Shown one piece after another: positions 18,130-26,788 of a stretch of 64,000 nucleotides of DNA; positions within the stretch are counted from its first letter, which is position 1; every line of letters begins with the position of its first letter. A program made the translations under genes and the position numbers. The DNA comes from Marispirochaeta aestuarii (lineage in GTDB: Bacteria > Spirochaetota > Spirochaetia > JC444 > Marispirochaetaceae). The DNA lies in assembly GCF_002087085.1 (NCBI RefSeq), contig NZ_MWQY01000011.1, forward strand, positions 116,302-180,301. Reading direction: 5' to 3'. The notes under the pieces are model-generated. The model worked only from the letters and a program-made list of their open reading frames with translations, made no database searches and had not been told where the DNA came from.

Positions 18130-20512
18130 GCTCGTCTCGCTTCATGGTTTTCAGGATTTGTGTGATCCGGTGGTGCAGGGCAACTCCGATTTCCGGATTC
18201 GGCAGATACGTGGAGAGGTCTCCCATGAAAGAAAGGGTACTCTCGATCTTTCCCGGTTTCAAGACTATTCCCTCATCTTCCTGCATGTCCGGGGCAATAT
18301 ACCGGGACAGCTGCTGCCGCAGGGAAGGTCGTCCGGAGAGCCTGTCCTTCAAGGCTTTCAGCCGAAGCCGCATATCGCTGTTCATGTACTCCCTGCGTCT
18401 CTCATCCGGAAGATAGCGTGTAAGGTTTTCAAGATGGGAGAGAAGTTCCGCAGGGCTCTCCTCTTTCTTCTCCTGCTGCTCTTTCCTCCGGTCCTTGGAC
18501 GGCTCCGGTTCAGGTTCCGTCTTTTTCCCGCTCCTGTTACGGGATATTTTAAGCAAGCCCAGGTCCAGGGAACCTCCCAGTTCTATTCTGCCGGGAGAGG
18601 ACGGTCCCTGAACGCTGATGCTTATTGGTCCCTGGGGAGAGGAGGATGTCCCGCTGCCGCCTGACGGAGCTTCAGGTACGGAGGCCTGAGGTTCCCCTGA
18701 AGGCTGCGGCGGTGACGCCGGGGGAGCAAATACCTGCTGTATTTCGTTCTCTTCCTCTTCCTTTTCTTCCGGCGGAAACTCCGGGATCTCCTCCTCCATT
18801 TCAAGAAGGTTGATCCGCTCTTCGTCTTCGTTTATGACGATTACCGGTTCGATTCCCCCGATATCGATGAGCCGGGCCGGCTGGTCCAGGTCGGGAATGG
18901 AATCAAAGAAGAGACTCTCCTCTTCCCTGAGAACCTCCGGTTCAACATCGGCCTCGCCGTGGTCCAGATAGCGCTTGAGATTCTCTTCCCAGAGTTTTTC
19001 ATGTTCCTCCGCGAAGGCTTCAACGGTCTCTTCGTAGAGGTGCAGGGTCTGCTGCAGTTTGTCCAGATCCAGGGTTTCATCCCGCTCTCCCTGCATGTTG
19101 ACCAGGGTTTCGGTGATGCGCAGTGCCTCCTCCCGGTTTCCGGCACCCCGATGGGCGCGGATCAGGGTCTCCAGGAGCTCCTCGTCGTGGGGAGACTCCT
19201 CGTAGAGTTCGCTCAGAATGGCCAAAGCTTCAGCGTAGAGATTCTCATAGAGATACAGCTTGGCAAGCAGCAGCCGTGCTGCCTGATGCCGGGGGTTTTT
19301 GGCAAGAATCCCCGATATCTGGGCTATCGCCTGCTTGTACTCTTTCATCTCCTTGTACAGCAGCGCCAGGTTGAAGGAGGTTTCCAGGTCCTCCGGCGAC
19401 AGGGCCAGGGCCCGGTTAAAGGCCTGTACCGCCTGCGGGCGGTTGCCCTGGGTCAGGTGAAGGCTTCCCAGCAGCGCGTAGGCAAAACCCGCCTTTGGAT
19501 TGTGATCCAGAATAAAACGGATCTCCTCTTTTGCCTGGCGGACCTTTCCGGTTTTAACTGCCAGGCGTGCGATCTTTTCCCGGACGTCCAGATCGGATGG
19601 AGTGTTCTGCTTCATGTGCTGCAGGTGTTCCCAGGCCTTGTCGTACTCCTCTATCTCCTCCAGTTCCGTTCCAAGGTTGATACTGGCTCTGGAGTAGGAA
19701 GGATCGTTTTTAACGGCGCGGTTCAGATAATCGATAGCCTCGGAATGGCGCCCCTGGGCACTGAGCACTACAGCGTAGTTATTGTTCAGCTTCGGGTTCT
19801 CCGCGTCCACCTCCAAAGCGCTTTTCAGTATCCGGGCAGCTTCGTCATAGTTTCCGCTCTTTTCCAGGAGTATGCCGAGATTGTTCAGTCCGTCGACCCA
19901 GTTGGGGCGGGCCTTCAGGGCCTGTCGATAAGAGTCGATCGCCTCCGGGATACACCCCTCCGACTGATAGCTGATGCCCAGGTTGTAGCGGAGGGTGGGA
20001 TTGTTGGGATCACTTTTCAGTCCCGAGAGGTAGAGATTTTCCGCTTTGGAGTGGTTTCCCCAATTCTCATAGAGATTTCCCAGGTTGTTGTAGGCCCGGC
20101 TGAATTCGGAATCCAGTTCTATAGCCTTGCGATAGTAGGTCTCCGCCTCTTCCGGCTCGTCCATCTGCTTGTACACATTCGCCAGGTTGTACCAGATGTC
20201 CGCCCGTTCAGGTGCCAGTTCCCGGGCTTTTTCCAGGGCCCCTACCGCGGCGGGCAGGTTGTCTTCGAGGCGGTAGACAATACCGATATTGTTAAAGGCC
20301 TCGGGATTCCCGTCGTCCAGCTCCAGGGATTCCTGATAAGCCTGGATCGCCTGGTTGTATCGGCCCATCTTGGTGTAGATATTGCCCAGAAACAGGAGGA
20401 TTCCCGGATGCTTCGGTTTTTGCCGGTGCATTTCACGGACGTATTTCTCCGCGCTCTCCCAGTCCCTGAGCAGAAAAGCCTTACGCGAACGGGCTGCAAG
20501 ATCATTCAGCAC
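18119..20512 (-). CDS. TPR-repeat protein
   Basis: 797-aa protein with about a dozen TPR units over residues 1-450 (for example GNIYTKMGRYNQAIQAYQES and YNNLGNLYENWGNHSKAENL). Residues about 530-660 are acidic and rich in Pro, Ser and Gln, and the last 130 residues are a helical region I do not recognise. The GTG start shares one base with the stop of the LamG gene (TAGTG), so translation is coupled. It is a scaffold candidate for the operon. No catalytic motif is present. Confidence 0.9.
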   Translation of the reverse strand: MLNDLAARSRKAFLLRDWESAEKYVREMHRQKPKHPGILLFLGNIYTKMGRYNQAIQAYQESLELDDGNPEAFNNIGIVYRLEDNLPAAVGALEKARELAPERADIWYNLANVYKQMDEPEEAETYYRKAIELDSEFSRAYNNLGNLYENWGNHSKAENLYLSGLKSDPNNPTLRYNLGISYQSEGCIPEAIDSYRQALKARPNWVDGLNNLGILLEKSGNYDEAARILKSALEVDAENPKLNNNYAVVLSAQGRHSEAIDYLNRAVKNDPSYSRASINLGTELEEIEEYDKAWEHLQHMKQNTPSDLDVREKIARLAVKTGKVRQAKEEIRFILDHNPKAGFAYALLGSLHLTQGNRPQAVQAFNRALALSPEDLETSFNLALLYKEMKEYKQAIAQISGILAKNPRHQAARLLLAKLYLYENLYAEALAILSELYEESPHDEELLETLIRAHRGAGNREEALRITETLVNMQGERDETLDLDKLQQTLHLYEETVEAFAEEHEKLWEENLKRYLDHGEADVEPEVLREEESLFFDSIPDLDQPARLIDIGGIEPVIVINEDEERINLLEMEEEIPEFPPEEKEEEENEIQQVFAPPASPPQPSGEPQASVPEAPSGGSGTSSSPQGPISISVQGPSSPGRIELGGSLDLGLLKISRNRSGKKTEPEPEPSKDRRKEQQEKKEESPAELLSHLENLTRYLPDERRREYMNSDMRLRLKALKDRLSGRPSLRQQLSRYIAPDMQEDEGIVLKPGKIESTLSFMGDLSTYLPNPEIGVALHHRITQILKTMKRDEHGE

Positions 20513-22098
20513 TATTCCAGTCTCCCGTTTGGCCGGGCACTGACTTCCACCGAGAAAAGTGTCTGATAGGGCCTGGGGGACTTGTCATAGGCCACGACCG
20601 TAAAGTAGTAGAGTCTGCCGTTTCGCAGACCACTCAAGAGAAATTCAGTGGTGTTCCCCACATCTATGGGCGAAGGGCCTTCCGAGCTGTCCTGACCGAA
20701 ATACCTGCCCGGAGCAGTTCCGTAATAAATCCTGTATCCCTCCAGGTCCGGATCGGGTACGGGTTCCCATGTAAGCAATACGGCTCCGTCTTCAGGGCGT
20801 GCCTGCAGACCGGAGGGCGGAGGAGGAGGCAAATCGGGTTCGTAGATAATTGTAATGTCTGACAGCACCGGGCTTTTCTGCTCCTTTCCGTCGGGATACA
20901 GGGCAGCCATGAGGTGGAGGTAGCGGCCCCGGGTATCGGGTGAAAATATATCACCGGGTGTAAAGGCTTTCCAGTTCGGATCGTCCGGGGGAATGTAAAA
21001 GTGAGAGTCTCCAAGCTGATAAAAGAAGAAGATATCAGAGTCATCGGGAGTCTCGTAGCTGCTCTCAATGCTGACCAGCCGGGATGCACCGAACTGAAGG
21101 TCTACAGGATTGATAAGAACCGTGCCGTCCATGTTTTTATAAGGTGCCGGAGGTCCGGATTCCCGGAATGCCGAGGAAATCCTGAATTCATCAAGGAAGC
21201 CCGAGAGGTTTTCTCCAATACTGAGCTGCCTGTTTCCGGCGGAACCCAGATAGGGGAGGAACACCGTCCCGGTTTCCCTGTTCTGGTGGTTTGCGTAGGC
21301 AATATCCTCAACGGTACCGTCTATCAGGTATTCCACCAGGCCTGTCCTGGAGTCGAACCTGAGCATGTGATGATGCCAGCGCCTGGGCATGAGTTCCCGA
21401 CTCCCTTCGAGTTCCAGGCTGAAGGAAGAGGCATCATGGGGCCGGAATACAGAGTCAAAGCGCCAGGTCAGGCGGGCTCTGCTGATCTCGCAGCTTATGG
21501 ATTGGCTTCGGGGCCTCTCTCCCCACTCTCCCGGCAGTGTAACCCCGTTCCAGTTGAGGATCTTCTGGGAGGATTCGGTTTCCGCAGGGTAGAGCCAGAA
21601 CTCAATGGTAAAATCGCGCCAGTCGGTTCCCGGATAGAATAGACTCCCCGGCAACGGAACGAGTTTAAGGAGACTGCTGGATGAACGGTCGAACATGGCT
21701 GAACCGGATCCGAATACCTTACTGTTCGAATCCGGAACAATACCTTCAGGCTTCAGGGTGTAATACCGCTGTTCAGTCCAGAGGACTTCTCCCGGTACGT
21801 CGCTCTTTTTTCTGACCAGAGAGGGGGAAAGGGGAATGCTGTCGAAATGGAGCAGCAGATCAGTATACTCGTCCCTGGAATAGGCAGCATCATGAAGCAT
21901 GATATCCGAATACCCCTGAAAACCCCGTTCCAGCATCTCGGTATTATAATGATGTAATGGTCCCCAGCCGTTTTCCCTGCCCAGGACGATTTCTTCTTCC
22001 AGAGCGAAGAGGCCGGGACAGAAGAGCACAAGAATGGGCACATACAGGCGCGCAAAGAGTAGGATCGCTGATATTCCGGATCGTCTGTGTCTTTTCAT
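20512..22098 (-). CDS. Secreted LamG-like / fibronectin type III protein
   Basis: 528-aa exported protein. The N-terminus has basic residues then a hydrophobic signal (about 10-31, ending LFCPGLFA). Residues about 105-305 look like a LamG/concanavalin-A-like jelly roll (FTIEFWLYPAE, RWHHHMLRFDSRTGLVEYLIDG, FLDEFRISSAF). Residues about 425-525 are one fibronectin type III domain (PPPPPSGLQARPEDGAVLLTW, YRIYYGTAPG). It is the first gene of the run and probably faces the periplasm or surface, where it may bind carbohydrate or the cell wall; the ligand is unknown. Confidence 0.85.
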   Translation of the reverse strand: MKRHRRSGISAILLFARLYVPILVLFCPGLFALEEEIVLGRENGWGPLHHYNTEMLERGFQGYSDIMLHDAAYSRDEYTDLLLHFDSIPLSPSLVRKKSDVPGEVLWTEQRYYTLKPEGIVPDSNSKVFGSGSAMFDRSSSSLLKLVPLPGSLFYPGTDWRDFTIEFWLYPAETESSQKILNWNGVTLPGEWGERPRSQSISCEISRARLTWRFDSVFRPHDASSFSLELEGSRELMPRRWHHHMLRFDSRTGLVEYLIDGTVEDIAYANHQNRETGTVFLPYLGSAGNRQLSIGENLSGFLDEFRISSAFRESGPPAPYKNMDGTVLINPVDLQFGASRLVSIESSYETPDDSDIFFFYQLGDSHFYIPPDDPNWKAFTPGDIFSPDTRGRYLHLMAALYPDGKEQKSPVLSDITIIYEPDLPPPPPSGLQARPEDGAVLLTWEPVPDPDLEGYRIYYGTAPGRYFGQDSSEGPSPIDVGNTTEFLLSGLRNGRLYYFTVVAYDKSPRPYQTLFSVEVSARPNGRLE

Positions 22099-22189
22099 CT
22101 CTATTCTACTATTAACTATCGGCGATCTTGCCGGTGATACTGAAAACTTCTCCTTGCATTTTCCGTTACTTTTCCGATAGTTATACTAT

Positions 22190-24973
22190 ATGGGAATTAA
22201 AGTAATTCTTGTTACTCTGACCGTAGTATCAGCGCTGATCCTGGGCGCTTTTGGGCTCTCCTTTACCCTGCTGGCTTCAGGGCTTGCAGAATTCAACGGT
22301 GGACTTCTCATTTCTGCAATCCAGATGTCCGCCGTATCTCTGATGATTGTCTGTACCCTGCTTTTTTTTGTCTTTGCCTTCCTGAGCCGGCTTCGTCTGG
22401 ACCATCTCTATTTCGGTTTTTTCTCGTTAGCTGCTGTTGTGTATTCCCTGCTCAGAACCATACCGTTTTTTTCGCGGTTCTATGCCAGTGTATCGCTTAT
22501 ACCCCTTCGTTCCTTTGAATTTACTCTCCTCGCAATCGGGGGAATCCTTCTTGCTCTTTTCTTTCGCCAGCGCTACCAGAGGCGTGTTTCCCTTAAACCG
22601 GTGATAGTCTATTCTATTCTCAATTTAGCTTTGGGACTGGCCTGGTTCCTGGGCCCCCAGTCTGCAGCAGTATATATGGAGAACGGTATAACAGGGCTCT
22701 CGGGCGCACTCTTTTTATTTTTTCTTGTCCGGCTGATACCCCTGATCCGGGAAAAACTGCGGGTGCTTCTTCACATTATCGGTCTTCTGGCTGTTTCGGC
22801 TGCGGGCATACACGATTTGCTTCTCCTCCGGGGACTTGTTGAGTCGGTTTACCTGCTGCCCGCTGCTTTGCTGGTGTTTGTTTTTCTGCATGTGCTGGTA
22901 CAGTTTCTTACCATTCGGGAAGATTATGCTTCTCTCCGTACCATGGACAAGAGGATACAGGCCGCAGACAGGCTGAAAGATGAGTTTCTCTCCAATATGA
23001 GCCATGAACTCAGGACCCCGATTCATGCGGTTGTCGGTCTCTCTGAGTCTCTGCTTCGGGGGAATGTGGGAGAAATGACGGAGGACCAGAAATCCACGCT
23101 CTCCCTGGTTTTCTCTTCCGGATTACGTCTTAATGCCATGGTGAGCGATATTCTGGACTTCTCCCGAATGCGGGAGGGCCGGATACAACTTCAGAATGCA
23201 GAAGTCGATCTGTATCAGTCGGTTCTTGTTGCTCAGAAGATGTGCGTACCCCTGCTGATGGGCGGACAACTGTCGATAAAAAACAATATCGTACCCTACA
23301 CGCTGTTTGTCTGGGGGGATGAAAACAGGATAGAACAGTCCCTGAACAGCATTCTTATGTCGATTATAAAGTTTTCCAGCCAGGGGACCATCGAGATCGA
23401 TGCCCGGGAAGAAAACAGGGTGACGGTTATCTCGATAGCATTAACCGGTGGGAATCCTCTGCCCGGAAATATTGTAGAAGGCAGGGACGATGACTTCGGG
23501 GAACCCGGATTTGCAGATGAAGGCTACAAGGGAGTCAATCTCGGATTATCCCTGGCAAGACGCCTTATAGAAGCCCAGTCCGGAAGTCTTGAATACTCGG
23601 TAAAGGATGATACTTCGCTATTCCAGGTGACGCTTCCTTCAACCAGGGGTAAATACCAGGGCGAAGCCGGGGAAGCAGAGGAATCTCTGGAGATCTCCCT
23701 GGATGCTCTGGAAAACCTGGAGGCCCTGAACGACGACAACACCGAAGCCTCAAAGTTCACCATTGTCGTTGTGGATGACAATCCGGTAAATCTCCAGGTC
23801 CTTAAAAACCAGCTGTCCGGAGAGGAGTTCCGTATTGTTCCTTTCCTGAACGGAGAGAAGGCCCTGTCTCATATTCTGAATAACCCTTCCGATCTTGTTC
23901 TCCTGGATATCATGATGCCGGAGATCGACGGTTACACCCTGTGCCGTAAGGTTCGGGAAAAATATACCTCCACGAATCTGCCGATAGTTCTTGTTACTGC
24001 AAAAAGCGAGGCTATGGACATGGAGGAGGGGCTTTCTGCCGGAGCGAACGACTTCCTGGCAAAACCCTATACCCAGGAAGAACTTCTTGCCCGTATCCGG
24101 ACTCACCTGAATCTGGCAAAGATAAATACCATTTACAGCCGATTCGTACCTATGGAGTTCATCGATTTTCTGGGCCACGACAACATTGCGGATATAAAAC
24201 TTGGTGACCAGGTTCAGAAGGAGATGACCGTCCTCTTTGTGGATATCCGTGCATTTACCGCGCTGTCGGAGATCATGACTCCCCAGGAGAATTTCAAGTT
24301 CATCAACTCATTCCTGAGCCGCCTGAGTCCCATGATCCAGGAGAACGGCGGCATTATCGATAAATACATCGGCGACTCCATCATGGCGCTCTTTCCCAAC
24401 CGGCCGGAAGACGCAATAAAAGCAGCAACCGAGATGGTCGGACACATGGAGATCTACAACAAGCAGCGGGCATCCTGCGGCTACAGGCCCATAAGCATCG
24501 GTGTGGGTATACATACCGGGAACCTGATTCTCGGGATTATCGGCGACAAGGGACGAATGCAGGGAACGGTGATATCCGATGCGGTAAACCTGGCCTCGCG
24601 GATTCAGGATGTGACAAAGCTCTACGGGGCGAATATCATAATCAGCCAGGAGTCCTTTATAAAGCTGGATAACCCGACGGAGTACGGATTCAGGTTCCTC
24701 GGCAAGGTGCGGGTCAAGGGAAAGAACAGGTCCGTATCCCTCTTCGAGATCTTCGACGGCGACCAGGAAGAGATGCGGGAATTAAAAACTGAAACCAAAA
24801 CCGACTTTGAGACGGCTATCCTGCAGTTTTCCAAGCGCCAGTTCGATGAATCGGCGGAACTGTTCAGGCAGATTATCGCGGTGAATTCCGAGGACAGGGC
24901 GGCCCGGCTCTTCCTGGAAAAAGCGGAAGCCTTCATTGCACAGGAGAAGCGCAGGTTCCTGTTCTCGGGGTAA
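22190..24973 (+). CDS. Membrane histidine kinase-receiver-adenylate cyclase fusion
   Basis: 927-aa multi-domain protein. Order: seven to eight membrane helices (about 1-240), HisKA with His272 in SNMSHELRTPIH, an ATPase-like region (about 325-490), a receiver with phosphoacceptor Asp573 (about 523-640) and a class III cyclase (about 670-850). A short TPR-like helical tail follows. The cyclase has metal Asp685 and Asp729, Lys725, Thr793, Asn800 and Arg804; Lys plus Thr is the CyaC-type adenylate pair. The ATPase part is damaged: the N-box reads NSILMSIIKF without the key second Asn, and the G1 box is ALTGGNPL, while the G2 box GVNLGLSLAR is kept. It is divergent from the 20512-22098 gene. Confidence 0.9.
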   Translation: MGIKVILVTLTVVSALILGAFGLSFTLLASGLAEFNGGLLISAIQMSAVSLMIVCTLLFFVFAFLSRLRLDHLYFGFFSLAAVVYSLLRTIPFFSRFYASVSLIPLRSFEFTLLAIGGILLALFFRQRYQRRVSLKPVIVYSILNLALGLAWFLGPQSAAVYMENGITGLSGALFLFFLVRLIPLIREKLRVLLHIIGLLAVSAAGIHDLLLLRGLVESVYLLPAALLVFVFLHVLVQFLTIREDYASLRTMDKRIQAADRLKDEFLSNMSHELRTPIHAVVGLSESLLRGNVGEMTEDQKSTLSLVFSSGLRLNAMVSDILDFSRMREGRIQLQNAEVDLYQSVLVAQKMCVPLLMGGQLSIKNNIVPYTLFVWGDENRIEQSLNSILMSIIKFSSQGTIEIDAREENRVTVISIALTGGNPLPGNIVEGRDDDFGEPGFADEGYKGVNLGLSLARRLIEAQSGSLEYSVKDDTSLFQVTLPSTRGKYQGEAGEAEESLEISLDALENLEALNDDNTEASKFTIVVVDDNPVNLQVLKNQLSGEEFRIVPFLNGEKALSHILNNPSDLVLLDIMMPEIDGYTLCRKVREKYTSTNLPIVLVTAKSEAMDMEEGLSAGANDFLAKPYTQEELLARIRTHLNLAKINTIYSRFVPMEFIDFLGHDNIADIKLGDQVQKEMTVLFVDIRAFTALSEIMTPQENFKFINSFLSRLSPMIQENGGIIDKYIGDSIMALFPNRPEDAIKAATEMVGHMEIYNKQRASCGYRPISIGVGIHTGNLILGIIGDKGRMQGTVISDAVNLASRIQDVTKLYGANIIISQESFIKLDNPTEYGFRFLGKVRVKGKNRSVSLFEIFDGDQEEMRELKTETKTDFETAILQFSKRQFDESAELFRQIIAVNSEDRAARLFLEKAEAFIAQEKRRFLFSG

Positions 24974-25060
24974 AACGAAAACGAGTAAGAGAAACAAAGA
25001 TGGGAAGGATAGGGAGGATGAGATTTCTTCGTATATGCTGAGTATACCGAGGAAGAAGTT

Positions 25061-25480
25061 CCGCGCAGATTACGCAGAGGTAGGAGGGGATGCCTGAATC
25101 AAAGCCTGATCTGCTCACAGTGACCGCTCTGCGATCCTCTGCGGCCTCAGCATGGACCTCTCCACAGGAAACCGATCCCGTAGCCTGAACGCTTTGCAGA
25201 CCTCTTGAGGCTCAGGGTATTTCTACGGAGACAATGCCAGAAATGACGAAGATGCCCGCGCGGATTACGCAGAGAAAACCAGGTAAAGTCAGATCCACGT
25301 AAGCTCTGCGCCCTCCCTCTGCGGCCTCTGTGAGTTTTCCTGGTGCCTGTGAACTGCCTTCAGTTGTCTCTGGATAAGCAGGCGCAGTCGTTAGGGGATA
25401 AACCGCGCAGATTACGCAGAGAAAACCAGGTAAAGTCGGATCCACGTAAGCTCTGCGTCCTTCCTCTGCGGCCTCTGCGC
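25061..25480. repeat. Dispersed CGCAGATTACGCAGAG repeat family
   Basis: A short copy sits at 25061-25079. Two longer copies (about 25256-25330 and 25403-25480) share some 75 bases with few differences, including AGAAAACCAGGTAAAGTC and GATCCACGTAAGCTCTGCG. Each long copy has its own inverted partner: CCGCGCAGATTACGCAGAG opposite CTCTGCGGCCTCTGCGCGG, which pair except for three central bases. A transcript would fold into a long stem. Confidence 0.75.
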
Positions 25481-25742
25481 GGTCTCTCTTTCCTGTGCTC
25501 TCTTCGCGACTCTCGTGCTGTGACTCTGCGTCCTTCCTCTGCGGCCTCTGCGCGGTCTCTCTTTCCTGTGCTCTCTTCGCGACTCTCGCGCTGTGACTCT
25601 GCGTCCTTCCTCTGCGGCCTCTGCGCGGTCTCTCTTTCCTGTGCTCTCTTCGCGACTCTCGCGCTGTGACTCTGCGTCCTCCCTCAGCGGCCTCTGCGCG
25701 GTCTCTCTTTCCTGTGCTCTCTTCGCGACTCTCGTGCTATGA
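25451..25742. repeat. Four tandem copies of a 73-bp unit
   Basis: The units are 25451-25523, 25524-25596, 25597-25669 and 25670-25742. Each begins CTCTGCGTCC and ends TCG(T/C)GCTGTGA. The first three copies differ by a single base; the fourth has a few more changes. There are no unique spacers, so it is not CRISPR. One strand is pyrimidine-rich. Confidence 0.9.
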
Positions 25743-25765
25743 CCTCTGCCTTTTCTCCTCCGCGT

Positions 25766-26542
25766 TCACCCCTCCTCCAGCAGCCCGATCAGTTCCCGTG
25801 CATTGTCCACCGCCTGCCCCTTGTAGTGGTTGTTAAAGGCCACCAGCAGTATTGACGCCTCTGCTGCCAGCTGCTTTAAAACCGGTACCCGCTCCTTCAG
25901 TTCTTCGGCGGAATAGCGGTAATCATAGCGGCTCACGTTGTTCCCGGTCCACCAGTTTTCCCTGTTGCGGCCGTGGAAGCGTACATATACGATGGAGCTC
26001 GTAATCCGGGGGCAAAAATCGGGGAGTCCCTCCAGGGCGGGGTAATCCGAGGTGATGATTCCCACACTGCGCTTTCTCAGCTCCTCCACAACCCGGGGCC
26101 TGAACCAGTCGGTATTGCGGAACTCGATCTGCAGGGGAAGCTCCTCAAGGCAGCTGCAGAGGGTATCCAGGTGCACCCGATTTTCCCGGTTGTAGTGAAA
26201 GCTGTAGGGAAACTGCAGCAGGATAGAGGTCAGACTGCCTGCTTCGCGCAGGGGAGAAGTTCCTTCGATGAAGGCCGAACAGAGCGACGGGAGGTCTCCC
26301 CCTTTTTCGTGGGTCATGCTCCGGTGTCCCTTCAGGGTAAAGCGGAAATTCTCATCCACTTTGTTCTGCAATCCCTCCAGAACCCTGGCGGAGGGCATGG
26401 CGTAGTAGCTGAAATTGAGCTCAACAAAATTGAAAATCCCTGCATAGGCGCTCAAATACTCGTTTTGCCGGGTTCCTTCCGGATAAACGGTCCCGACCCA
26501 GTCTGCGTAGGAGTATCCACTTGTTCCGATGTAGATTCCCAT
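25766..26542 (-). CDS. DUF72 family protein
   Basis: 258-aa soluble TIM-barrel protein. The start IYIGTSGYSYADWVGTVYPEG and the motif FVELNFSYYAMPS define the DUF72 (YecE-like) family; QIEFRNTDWF and YVRFHGRN follow at the expected places. The biochemical role of DUF72 is not established. It lies directly beside the repeat block, with its stop 23 bases from the last repeat unit, and has no operon partner. Confidence 0.9.
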   Translation of the reverse strand: MGIYIGTSGYSYADWVGTVYPEGTRQNEYLSAYAGIFNFVELNFSYYAMPSARVLEGLQNKVDENFRFTLKGHRSMTHEKGGDLPSLCSAFIEGTSPLREAGSLTSILLQFPYSFHYNRENRVHLDTLCSCLEELPLQIEFRNTDWFRPRVVEELRKRSVGIITSDYPALEGLPDFCPRITSSIVYVRFHGRNRENWWTGNNVSRYDYRYSAEELKERVPVLKQLAAEASILLVAFNNHYKGQAVDNARELIGLLEEG

Positions 26543-26742
26543 GAGTCGAGTATACCCTGTTTCTCCTTTGGAATTGCTGATTTCTTGTTAATCGAGGACA
26601 CTGAATACCGTCGGATGGAACGAAACGGAGGGCCGGGACTTGAAATTGAGCTGTGTTTTCTATATTATTTTCGTTGTGGGAGCACTGCTTCCGCCCCTGC
26701 TTATTTTTAACAGGTAACCAACTTTCTTGCTGACTCTTGAGA

Positions 26743-26770
26743 TTGAAAAGGCAGGAAATACACTTATATT
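26743..26770 (+). promoter_or_regulatory. Predicted promoter of the EF-G gene
   Basis: TTGAAA, a 16-base spacer and TATATT, followed by the GAGAGGTAG ribosome site and the ATG at 26789. The 246 bases between the DUF72 start and EF-G hold nothing else I can name. Confidence 0.4.
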
Positions 26771-26788
26771 TGAGAGGTAGAGTACTAT

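Larger units (their letters stand above)
24974..25765. other. Gene-free block of about 790 bp carrying repeats
   Basis: No supported gene lies between the cyclase fusion and the DUF72 gene. The first 280 bases are mostly non-repeated. Then come three copies of a CGCGCAGATTACGCAGAG type motif and four 73-bp tandem units, described separately. The open frame spanning 25343-25669 crosses repeats whose period is not a multiple of three, so it is not credible as a protein. Confidence 0.8.

Noticed and set aside
18959..20566. 535-codon plus-strand frame opposite the TPR gene
   Set aside because: The TPR repeats on the other strand are clear. The shadow is a consequence of the repeated helices and codon bias.
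25343..25669. 108-codon open frame through the repeat block
   Set aside because: It crosses 73-bp units, whose length is not a multiple of three, so the peptide changes frame in each unit. No ribosome site or protein-like pattern.
25451..25742. CRISPR-like array
   Set aside because: The 73-bp copies are directly joined with no variable spacers and there are no cas genes.
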